From: Hormiphora californensis
Taxonomy: Eukaryota > Ctenophora > Tentaculata > Cydippida > Pleurobrachiidae
Length of the DNA stretch: 64,000 bases
Assembly (NCBI GenBank): GCA_020137815.1
Contig: CM035352.1
Coordinates: 220,675-284,674 of the forward strand
Direction of reading: 5' to 3'
Positions 56,281 through 64,000 of the stretch are shown one piece after another. The notes beneath the pieces were generated by a model. The model searched no databases and was not told where the DNA came from. It saw nothing but the letters and a program-made list of their open reading frames with translations. The translations under genes were made by a program, and so were the position numbers. Within the stretch, counting starts at the first letter, position 1. Each line of letters starts with the position of its first letter.

Positions 56281-56640
56281 TATCTTGTCAACCTTTAATG
56301 TATCATGTCAGCCTTTAATGTGACCACCCCCCTCTAAATTAATAACATACATTAAAAGATAACAAGTTTGTATTATGCCTCGAATATATTTCTCTAAGCC
56401 ACCTATAACAAGAACCAACACAGCATATTCTTTCTCCGTCACATATAAAGTATAGACTGCTGAATGAAGATCAATAGTCGTGGTTGCTCTTCACTCAAGA
56501 ATCGCACAAGAAAGCAGGGTGGATCCTTTACCAATATTCCTAATATAAATATCAATAATGATCGTGTGGTATCTGTAGCTGAGCCAAACCGTAATTAGGA
56601 AAAGTTAGCTAAATAAGGGCTGAAACTAGGGATAAGTTTG

Positions 56641-56953
56641 AGGAAGTAATTTTGATATCTCCTTCTGGTGATCAACACACACACACACGCCCTCCGTACA
56701 ACGGTTATATAGGGGAATCTCACACACACACGGGCAGATCTCGGTCAAGGAGAGATTAATTGATTATTCAGAATAAAGAGAGCAAGTGCTTGAATATAGT
56801 GTGAAGAAATGCGATCTGTACAGGGGTTCGGTAGCTCAGTGGTAGAGCATCGAGCGCGTCTCTCTGGAGGTCCCTGGTTCAATTCCCGGTCGAACCCAGT
56901 ATTTTTCGATTTTCTTCCCTATTTAATTCTTGCTCAGATCTCTTTATTCTGAA
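56641..56953 (+). mobile_element. 313-bp tRNA-bearing insertion flanked by 14-bp direct repeats
   Basis: TAGGGATAAGTTTG occurs at 56627-56640 and 56954-56967. The insert has a CA-rich left part and an inverted pair (tcagaataaagagagcaag near 56768 against ctctttattctga at the right end) around a tRNA-like gene. The flanks look like a TSD from retroposition. Confidence 0.55.
56825..56897 (+). tRNA. tRNA-like gene, identity uncertain
   Basis: Acceptor GGTTCGG pairs with TCGAACC. TA, then D-arm GCTC-AGTGGTA-GAGC is perfect. Box B region CCTGG-TTCAATT-CCCGG has one mismatch. The anticodon arm TCGAGCGCGTCTCTCTG is poor and lacks U33, so I do not assign an amino acid. Either a decayed tRNA or the head of a SINE-like element. 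Confidence 0.5.
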
Positions 56954-57738
56954 TAGGGATAAGTTTGTAACAACTACAAGATAATTCCTTTACCACCTAT
57001 GGGTCCCTAAAATCACCAAAAAAAACCCAAAAAAAATTGGCGATGGCGAAGTTGGTTTTTGGACCACGCCCTTTTACCTGTAATTTCAGTCATGTGGTCA
57101 AAAATATAAACTCTCTTAGAATAGGAGTAGAGAAGAAAATAAGGGGAGCAAAGTGTGTATTGTCCTCGCATTCGTGGGGGTAGACGCCCATGAAAAAAAT
57201 GAGCAAAAACGGTAAGCCAAATAACGGCTAAACGGTTGGAGATAGAGCTTAAAAGTCAGATGTCGACCCTCCATAACTTGGCCATTGCCTACAAAATGGC
57301 ACCAGTGAAAAGTCAGAAGTCTCTCAACCATTCCTAAGTAGCCGTATGGCAAAAAACGGCTATGTGCAGATATAATCATCCAACTATCTAATTAACCAAA
57401 TGAGATATACTTTTCATGGGCGTCTACCCCCACTAATGCGAGGACACTACAAAGTGTGTAGTACACTTTCTTGGTGACCCACTTCTCTGGCCACTACAAC
57501 TCTGGCTACTACAACTCTGGCTATTACAACTCTGGCTAGTAGCCACAGTTGTACACAACTCTGGCTACTAGGAGTGCATCTCTGGCTACCAAACGACCCC
57601 GCCTATGTATGCAACAGAACACCGACTCATTAGGTGATAGGTAGCTAGGTACACGCATTAATATACACGAGTTAGGTAATAGGTTATTGGTTTGCTGGAT
57701 AAAGTACTGATAAGTTGAGAACATGGTGATTGCTTCCA

Positions 57739-57989
57739 GGCCAACCCCAAGGAATCGAATCCCGCCACTACAGCAACCTCCGCACCTAACAACACCAAGA
57801 GCTCTGACAACAACAGCGGAAAGACCGAGACCCTCCGTCGGCCGTCTACTAAGATAGTAAACGTGGACAGCGGATACTCGCCAGAAACGGAGACTCAGAT
57901 CGAACTCATCAGCCGTAAACCTGACATCGTTTCACCCGAGCTATTCAAGAAAAACATAGTTTTCGGGGATCAAGTTAACCTCAGATAAT
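57739..57989 (+). CDS. Unidentified exon-like ORF inside a fold-back element
   Basis: After an acceptor-like gattgcttccag the frame QANPKESNPATTATSAPNN continues through TKIVNVDSGYSPETETQIEL and SRKPDIVSPELFKKNIVF to GDQVNLR and TAA. Codon usage is plainly coding-like; the N-terminal half is Ser/Thr/Asn-rich and disordered. It lies between the inverted arms 57100-57600 and 58545-58720, so it is cargo of that element or a host exon captured by it. No family recognised. Confidence 0.35.
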
Positions 57990-58157
57990 TTTCCAACCTT
58001 TAGGTGTAGAGGTCTGAAACTTCTTTTAAGTTGACCTTGTAACAAGATCTATCCCAACCTCAATTGCCATGTTGAAACATCTCCAACCATTAGCAGGACA
58101 AATAAGCTGATCCCACCAGTTCACCGTCTTTATCTCTCGCGAGAATTCAATATAAGA

Positions 58158-58530
58158 TCAGGCCTGCTTTGATCTCAGGGATAGAATGAAGCCAACCATT
58201 CTCTCCCCCATATCGTACAGGCTTCTCCAGCTGACTGTCAGGCCAATGCTTTGACCACAGTTCTCATGCGAGAAACGAAAATGGGTCAAGCCAATACTCT
58301 GACAGCCAGCTGAACACCTGAATCCCATCGGGACCACATCCTCTCTCCAAGCCAACCACATCCCCTGAAAGTCTAACTGCATGGTCTCTACTGCAGTCCT
58401 CTCTTGGTCTAACCTCTTACGAACTCTGTCGATCACAGCACCTCTCCTCTCGCTGTCCGACACCTTCTCCCAAGGAAACGTCCCTGACAACGATATAATA
58501 ACGTGTAATACGGCGTTATATTTCTTCTAT
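58158..58530 (-). CDS. Unidentified ORF inside a fold-back element
   Basis: Reads AVLHVIISLSGTFPWEKVSD, then SERRGAVIDRVRKRLDQERT and DFQGMWLAWREDVVPMGF, ending at 58158. Charged, helix-prone, no domain recognised. It faces the ORF at 57739-57989 within the same inverted-repeat pair. Confidence 0.3.
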
Positions 58531-58765
58531 AAGCGGGACTTCGTAATAGCCAGAGTTGCACCCCTAGTAGCCAGAGTTGTATACAACTGTGGCTACTAGC
58601 CAGAGTTGTAATAGCCAGAGTTGTAGTAGCCAGAGTTGTAGTGGCCAGAGAAGTGGGTAATCCACTTTCTTCTCTACTCCTATTCTAAGAGAATTTATAT
58701 TTTTTACCACATGACTGAAAATTAACTGAATCAATAAGTTGACCAATCGGCTGTTTTTGAGTCGC

Positions 58766-58815
58766 ACAGACGACTTGGAGATTTATTTCATAAAATAAAT
58801 CTCCGAGTCGTCTAC
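58766..58815. repeat. Short hairpin
   Basis: agacgacttggagatttatt pairs with aataaatctccgagtcgtct around a 10-bp centre. Perhaps a micro-MITE; nothing else in the neighbourhood up to 59044. Confidence 0.5.
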
Positions 58816-59053
58816 AGTCCTAAATCAACACTATTTCGTTGACTTAAAATTAGCTTGTTACAAATGTTTCCCTAGTTCAAAGCTAACTTTCCCTAACTGC
58901 CACTTGGTGGTCTACTCAATCCTAAAATTGTTCTTCCAAAAACTGAAATTTCATCAAATTTTGAATTTTTGTGGCGTGCGCTATACGTTAACATGTGATA
59001 AACGCACAAAACAATTCCGTGCACGACTTTGGGGGTGAACAGTTGAAAAAAAT

Positions 59054-59648
59054 GGTGTGCGGACTCTAGTGCTACACTCTAAGTCTACAGAGGACTCTAT
59101 TATATCTAAATTTAGATTTAGATAAAGAGTCCAAATAAGTCTAAACTCTAGGAGGACTCTATGTCTAAAAAGTCTACAAAGGGCGGACTCTATATCTAAA
59201 AAGTCTAAAAAAAAGTGGATTCTATATCTACATAAATCTAAATTAGATAAAGAGTCCGCCTTTCGCCGCAAACTCGAGATTTCGGCCGTTAGGCCGGAAA
59301 CGAGAGTTTGCTCTACCCCTATACTAATTTAGAAGTGTTAGGGCCGTTATTTGGGTTCGAGGTTAGGGTTAGGGTTAGTGTTAGGGTTAGTGTTAGGGTT
59401 AGGTTTTGGGTTGGGTTAGGATTTTAGACATAGAGTCCGGGTTGGAGGATTTGGCGCCAAAATGTACTAGAGGACTCTATAACTAAAAATTCTACACAGG
59501 GCGGACTCTTTATCTAAAAAGTCTACACAGGGAGGACTCTTTATCTAAACTTTTTTCAAATCTAACTGTAGATAAAGAGTCCGTTTTTAGATATAGAGTC
59601 CGCCTTGGATTTAGATAAAGAGTCCGTTAGCACTAGAGTCCGCCCACC
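59054..59648. mobile_element. 595-bp element with 9-bp TSD GAAAAAAAT (intact counterpart of 19781-21917)
   Basis: GGTGTGCGGACTCTAGTGCTA / TAGCACTAGAGTCCGCCCACC ends. GAAAAAAAT at 59045-59053 and 59649-59657. The interior has GGACTCTATATCTAAA repeats, ggccgttaggccggaaacga and telomere-like ttagggttagggttagtg at 59361-59405. It lacks the 1559-bp palindrome. Confidence 0.85.
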
Positions 59649-59856
59649 GAAAAAAATGGAGTATACATCATCGAAGAAGCAGTCTGCTAACATTGTTTGC
59701 TTTTTTATATCTCACATTATAATGTTAGACATCGTCTGATCAGACAAATAATTTGGCCAATCGTTGAGCTGATGGTGAAATTTTACTCATGAAAAGCTAT
59801 GTCTTGCCTAGGTGGCTTCTAGAAATACAGTACGTGCACCAAATGTTCACGTACAA

Positions 59857-60086
59857 CTAAGCGTCCAGAATAAGTTGAATTGCAGAGTGAACTTCCGGAA
59901 TAGCAGCGACGGTATGTGTTTTCAAAGAAAGATTAGGGGACGTCCCATCTGCTAAACGTAGCTCTCCAAGAACCCAAATTCCATTCGTAAACTTGAGAGA
60001 AATGAAGATGAGGGTTTCACCATTACCTCCCTTTCGCGTAGCAACAACGAAGAGGTTGTTAGCATTTAACACTTGCTCCACTTGCT
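59857..60086 (-). CDS. Beta-adaptin terminal exon: platform subdomain and stop
   Basis: The acceptor atcctttcag lies just beyond 60086. Reading QVEQVLNANNLFVVATRKGG, then LKFTNGIWVLGELRL, ending ILDA and TAA at 59857. This is the C-terminal TBP-like platform that binds clathrin and accessory proteins. Confidence 0.92.
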
Positions 60087-63000
60087 CTGAAAGGATATAA
60101 TTTGAGAAACGGCAATAAGAAAATTAGCAGGCAATAACAGGCCGGTGAGGACTGTCCGAGGATGTTAACTTTAAATATAAGCCGATTGATCCAATAAACG
60201 AGCTACTCAATCATTCAGATGATTGGAATTTCTGTATTACAATATTTTTTAAATACAGTCGGACCCCGATTTAACGGCACCCTCGGGGGAAAGGATTTTG
60301 TCCGTTAAATCGGGGTATCCGCTAAATCGGGGTTAATTTCCCATATCGGGGGAAGATTATGCTGCCGTTAAATCGGGGTGCCGCTAAATCGGGGGCCGTT
60401 AAATCGGGGTCCGACTGTATACACCCTTCCTACAAATATATCTCTTACCGGCTGATTTATTAAGTGGGCTGAGAGTAAATTGGCTTTCCTTTTCGTCAGG
60501 AATTTCCCTCCATGTTTGGGGGAACATATTTTTTCCAATGTTTCCATCCTCCACGAACAGCACATATGATGGTATAACACATCTAAGAAAATTTTTTATC
60601 ACTGCGCTGGCAAGCAGAAAGGCTACCATCCCCCCCCAGGAACCGGCGATATTTGATCAAAATTTTTCGATTCGATCTCGATTCGATCTTTGGATGAACA
60701 AAAAATATCGATTCGATCTTTGGGTCATCAAAAACATTTCGATTCGATTCGATTTGATCTTCAGGCAATAAAAAAAATGTCGATTCGATTCGATCCGATC
60801 TTCGATAAATCAACAAGAATAACTGCATTATGTTTCATAATGCTATGTTTCCCCGCCAACCTTTATTTTCATAACCATCTAATGTGAAGGCGGGACAGAC
60901 GTTTCCGATCATTTATAAATCACTCAAACCGTATAGAACAAATATTTGTGTTTTAGTAGCACTAAATTGCACGCCACATTGCGCGGCTCACATTTCCTGA
61001 AAACGTGCCATTGAAGTGTTTGATGAAGGAGCAACACTGTTGTCCCTCGCAACTGAGCGGGTTACAGCCAGTTTTGTGACCGTGACACCTCACTAGTATG
61101 TAAAATTGTCGAATTCTAAACCTTTCGTACTCATGTATGATAAACATGGACGGGATAGTGAAGTCTCACAACAAAGCGATACTCAAGAAAGCGGAGGATG
61201 AGGAAAAACAGAGTGAACGCCAGTGTAACTGCAGAATTCCAGAAAACTGTCCTGTGGGAAACACATGCCTGAAATCCGGTGTAGTCTACGAAGCACTAAT
61301 CAAACACAGCAACGGGGTAGAACAGAAATATGTGGGAATGACGGGTGGGTCATTCAAAACCAGGTTCAATGGCCACATGGCGACAATAAGACACGACAAA
61401 CACAGGACAGCGACAGAACTCTCCAAACTAGTTTGGAGCCTCCATGACAGACAGATAACGTATGACATAACATGGCAGATCATCGCCAAAGCTCCACCAT
61501 ACCGCCCAGGCAACATCACCTGCTCTCTATGCCTGGCCGAAAAGTTCGCAATATTAACGAGGAAAGGACTAATTAACAAGAAATGGGAGCTTCTTAACAA
61601 ATGTCCCCACCGGAGAGGACACCTGGCATCACTTCAACAAACGGTTTGATGAATGAGTCAAAGAGGAAGTTGAACGTTTTAAAATTTGCAAGTTTTCTTT
61701 TTTCTGACGATTGCGAAAGCATGAAACTATTAGTAAAAAATTAAAAACTTGTATTACTTTGTAATCAGCTCCAGAATCTTGATCCTGTCGAGCGCTTTAC
61801 CAGCAATCCCTTTATAAGCAAAGAATTCTAAACCCCTATGCCTTTTTTCGATTTGATCTTTGAGCTCAAAAAATACTCGATTCGATATTTCGATATTTTG
61901 ATTCGATTCTATATTATAGCCGGTTCCTACCTATTCAGGGCGTGATCGAGGTCTCGCAGCACTCGGCCAAATCGCTTTCTAAATTTTCTTACATTTGGAC
62001 CAACATGCAAACAATAGCTTGTTGCCATACTGTTTCTCAACTTAGCAACTTAGGACAAAAAGGATCGTTTAGTTTCCTATTTAAAAGTGAAAACTAAATT
62101 AAAATTTAAGAAAAACCAGAAAAGTTATGGTAAAGGCTAAAAGAGTCAGAGACTTTCCGATCTGGGGTAGGGAAAAAATACACAAAAAAACAAATACATA
62201 ACCACTTACTCAAAGTAAAAGACGTCAATATCATTTTTCATGGCCATTTGCACTTTCAGTAAAGGCTCCATCTTCATAACTGCCCCCGAGGTAGCGATGG
62301 CAAGGGCGGTGGTCGCTGAGCCACCCGCTATAATTGGCCCTGCCACGGAGAGGGGTGCTGCAGGTGTCAAACCAAAGCTGTTCTTGTTAAATTGGATAGC
62401 GAAACCTCCCATATTCTGAAAAAACAAAGTGAGAACAAATGTTTAAGAATTGTTGGGCACGGCTGAGTGGGAATGACCACATTTGCACTTGCCAGCGCAG
62501 TGATTATGTACCATCATTGATTTGTTGTAGATTGTCATATCCAAGAAGATTCCCTTGTTGCGACGAGCAAATGTAGCAGCAACTTCAAGCCCCTTTGCTT
62601 TCGCCGCACTTAAAATAATATGGGGTGGGGCAGAATAATTCTTGGGTATATCTAAAGAGAAGAGGTCCATGGGTGCAGCTGTACTACTCGCTGGTGCAGT
62701 AGTTCCTCCCACCTGAAATATATTTATTGTAATCGGGGAACAACCTAGAAAAATACCAGTAAATTGAGAGAGAAGAACTAAACATGGATTTTCTTGGACT
62801 GTGTAGCTCCGTATTCCCCTGCATTCAATAATTATCACGTAACATGTGAAGACCAATGGTGCGCTAGTTATTTTAAACAAAAGATATACAGTCGGACCCC
62901 GATTTAACGGCACCCTCGGGGGAAAGGGTTTTGTCCGTTAAATCGGGGTGTCCGCTAAATCGGGGTCAAATACAGTTAATTTCCTATATCGGGGGAAAAT

Positions 63001-63435
63001 TATGCTGCCGTTAAATCGGGGTGCCGCTAAATCGAGGGCCGTTAAATCGGGGTCCGACTGTACACGGGATTACTGATTAGTTAATGATTAGGGTTCATAT
63101 CTGGTAACTGGTCAGCGACACGTAACACGGTAGCCGATAGGTACCCATTACTCGCTCAAATTTTTACACGTGTATGTGCAATTGGCCCTTTTTAACAGAA
63201 ATCCTCTTTAACCTAAGTTTGGAAACAGTGACTTACGCTCATTCCGCTAAATATGTCTCCAAGAAGGTCTGCAACAGGTTGCTGCTGGGCAGGAGCTCCT
63301 CCAGCAATAGACGCTTGGCTAGGTGTTGGAGCAGGGTAATCAAGGGAGAGAAGATCACCGATTAGTAGATCACTTCCACCAACTTCCTCTTGTGTGGGCT
63401 CAACAGTTTCTTGGTACCCTCGCTCTTCTTCGTCT
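59857..63435 (-). CDS. AP1B1/AP2B1: AP-1/AP-2 complex subunit beta, C-terminal part (five exons, 5' end outside window)
   Basis: Join on the - strand: 63435-63237, 62712-62512, 62415-62210, 60582-60449, 60086-59857. Every intron is GT-AG and the phases agree. About 322 residues are visible: the proline-rich hinge with clathrin-box-like LLSLD and DLFSLD, then the appendage. Diagnostic stretches are GLEVAATFARRNKGIFLDM, FAIQFNKNSFGLTP, VMKMEPL, NDIDVFYFECVIPSYVLFVE and LKFTNGIWVLGELRL. The product is the large beta subunit of clathrin adaptors at the trans-Golgi/plasma membrane; the hinge recruits clathrin and the ear binds accessory proteins. Invertebrates often have one beta shared by AP-1 and AP-2, so I do not choose. 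The N-terminal trunk must lie beyond 64000. Introns hold two TA-flanked MITEs and a GIY-YIG ORF. Confidence 0.95.
60256..60417. mobile_element. Tc1/mariner-like MITE, copy 5 (adaptin intron)
   Basis: 162 bp, TA on both sides; lies between the last two adaptin exons. Confidence 0.8.
60449..60582 (-). CDS. Beta-adaptin exon: junction of the appendage subdomains
   Basis: Bounded by ttttcttag and gtaagaga. The first base completes Glu with the previous GA; 44 codons CVIPSYVLFVEDG to SPLNKSA follow, then one base. TWREIPDEKESQFTL matches the family TWKDIPNENE region. Confidence 0.9.
60638..61928. mobile_element. Possible composite element: CGATTCGAT blocks flanking a GIY-YIG ORF
   Basis: Left block starts AGGAACCGGCGATAT, right block ends TATAGCCGGTTCCT, with CGATTCGAT repeats inside both. 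The GIY-YIG ORF lies between. The same arrangement is seen at 16735-22088. Only ~10 bp of terminal inversion is clear, so this is tentative. Confidence 0.4.
61137..61649 (+). CDS. GIY-YIG endonuclease module of a Penelope-like retroelement, intact 170-residue ORF
   Basis: An uninterrupted ORF in the 1.6 kb intron of beta-adaptin, antisense to the gene. A short RT-tail stretch (IVKSHNKAILKK) leads into the zinc-like cysteines of CNCRIPENCPVGNTCLKSG. The GIY-YIG core follows: GVVYEALI, then KYVGMTGGSFKTRFNGH as the YIG strand and catalytic-Arg helix. Further on come TELSKLVW and CSLCLAEK, and a terminal stop. The RT itself is missing, so this is a 5'-truncated copy. The closest window relatives are the tails at 17974 and 53856. 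It lies between two CGATTCGAT-rich blocks ending in GGAACCGGC / GCCGGTTCC. Confidence 0.75.
   Translation: MINMDGIVKSHNKAILKKAEDEEKQSERQCNCRIPENCPVGNTCLKSGVVYEALIKHSNGVEQKYVGMTGGSFKTRFNGHMATIRHDKHRTATELSKLVWSLHDRQITYDITWQIIAKAPPYRPGNITCSLCLAEKFAILTRKGLINKKWELLNKCPHRRGHLASLQQTV
62210..62415 (-). CDS. Beta-adaptin exon: appendage N-terminal subdomain
   Basis: Bounded by ttgttttttcag and gtaagtgg; 68 codons plus GA. Contains NMGGFAIQFNKNSFGL, AVMKMEPLLKVQMAMK and NDIDVFYF, all family signatures. Confidence 0.92.
62512..62712 (-). CDS. Beta-adaptin exon: end of hinge and start of appendage
   Basis: Bounded by atatttcag and gtacat; 67 codons, phase 0. It starts VGGTTAPASSTAAPMDLFSL and ends IYNKSMM. 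AKGLEVAATFARR matches the first strands of the appendage sandwich. Confidence 0.9.
62889..63060. mobile_element. Tc1/mariner-like MITE, copy 6 (adaptin intron)
   Basis: 172 bp with TA on both sides, between the hinge exons. Confidence 0.82.
63237..63435 (-). CDS. Beta-adaptin exon: hinge with clathrin box
   Basis: Minus-strand acceptor ttctactag precedes 63435; donor gtaagtca lies at 63236-63229. One base completes a previous codon, then 66 residues from DEEERGYQETVEPTQEE through DLLIGDLLSLDYPAPTPSQ to DIFSGMS. LLSLD fits the clathrin-box consensus. Confidence 0.88.
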
Positions 63436-63648
63436 CTAGTAGAACAGAAATGAGAGGGGGCATAAAAATACAGTCTCAAGGTACCTCGATTTACCATGTG
63501 ATCTGAGCACGGGACGTGACAGCTAATGATATTGAGAATACTGACATGCCACTCTTACGAATGAGGAGACCCAATCAAGTACAAGTAAGTAAGTTTCTGT
63601 ACCGGGCCGAAGGGTCTACTTATAATAGGGGGTGTGATAAATAGGTGA

Positions 63649-64000
63649 TTTTGGAAATTGGAATTTCGATTCACCCACTCTAGGGCATGTTCCATGGACA
63701 CATTTAGAAGGCTGGATACTGGTGGGATGATTAGATCTTTAAAAAAAGGTCGACCATTAGTTCTAATATACGTGAAAAAAATTAAATCATCCACCAAGAC
63801 TTTCGTTCCCTCAGACAAGACTGGAAATGTTTATCAACTACCAGTCGAGGTTTATAAAGGGTTGATTGACAAGAGCATCACCTCTGAATACAGAAAAGCT
63901 CCCATTGACGCTGTATCATCTATTAACAACGAAGCAGTTTCAGTGGCAGGAAGCTTAGGTCTGATAGGAAAGATGGAAAAACTGGAGGAGTCAGATGCTT
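63649..64000 (+). CDS. N-terminal part of a Penelope/GIY-YIG-type reverse transcriptase, cut by window edge
   Basis: Frame 1 is open from 63649 to the end of the window. It reads IRSLKKGRPLVLIYV, then TFVPSDKTGNVYQLPVEVYK, then LIDKSITSEYRKAPID. A lysine-aspartate stretch of the type PADKTGN(V/L)Y followed by a tyrosine-rich helix is the usual pre-RT region of RTs that carry a C-terminal GIY-YIG nuclease. The RT catalytic motifs would lie outside. It sits in an upstream intron of beta-adaptin, in the opposite direction. A TGA at 63646 blocks extension upstream, so the N-terminus is truncated or starts at an internal Met. Confidence 0.5.

Larger units (their letters stand above)
57100..58720. 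mobile_element. Fold-back element with CAACTCTGGCTA repeats and ORF-bearing interior
   Basis: Outer arms: ctcttagaataggagtagag (57112) pairs with ctctactcctattctaagag (58671). cacttctctggccactacaa (57480) pairs with ttgtagtggccagagaagtg (58635). A smaller inverted pair, 57163-57200 against 57405-57450 (gggcgtctacccccac), sits in the left arm. The interior 57600-58540 carries two coding-like ORFs. Confidence 0.65.

Noticed and set aside
63555-63818. 87-residue - strand ORF upstream of the adaptin hinge exon
   Set aside because: Not beta-adaptin in sequence; it is antisense to the RT N-terminal frame.

Overview
This window is eukaryotic, almost certainly metazoan nuclear DNA. It shows GT-AG introns, an AP-1/AP-2 beta-adaptin gene, a three-domain double-stranded-RNA-binding protein gene, and AATAAA after a last exon. 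Most of the window is transposable-element sequence. The mix of Penelope-like GIY-YIG retroelements, LINE-type ORF1 relics, TA/TTA/TTAA-flanked DNA elements and a possible Polinton-like element suits a marine invertebrate, but I cannot name the species.

Two host genes can be reconstructed. On the + strand, six exons (11860-12006, 14713-14859, 16501-16662, 27488-27708, 35318-35393, 44188-44481) join in one uninterrupted frame. They give a 348-residue protein with three dsRBDs of the TARBP2/PRKRA/Loquacious type, i.e. a Dicer-partner-like protein. On the - strand, five exons (63237-63435, 62512-62712, 62210-62415, 60449-60582, 59857-60086) encode the hinge and appendage of a beta-adaptin whose trunk lies beyond the right edge.

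Layout: 1-11.8 kb holds fold-back elements, a tandem array of ~0.45 kb units, a Penelope-like tail and a 3.4 kb element with long TIRs and 6-bp TSDs. 11.8-44.5 kb is the dsRBD gene; its introns hold inverted repeats with arms up to 751 bp, LINE ORF1 relics, a second Penelope-like tail, two TTAA-flanked full palindromes and a 3.4 kb element carrying a 63-bp satellite. 44.5-48 kb has a duplicated terminal-exon segment, small TA-flanked MITEs and unidentified coding-like stretches. 48.3-54.3 kb is a reverse-transcriptase relic split by a 5.1 kb nested insertion. 54.3-59.7 kb has MITEs, a tRNA-bearing insertion and fold-back elements. 59.8-64 kb is the adaptin gene with an intronic GIY-YIG ORF and, at the edge, the start of another RT.

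The striking property is architecture. Elements with different target-site signatures (TA, TTA/TAA, TTAA, 6, 8 and 9 bp) are mostly inverted duplications of themselves and are nested in one another. Many sit in introns of a gene whose product should bind double-stranded RNA, so its pre-mRNA should fold into long hairpins. Exon joins, TSDs and arm lengths were read by eye; family names for mobile elements are inference unless stated.
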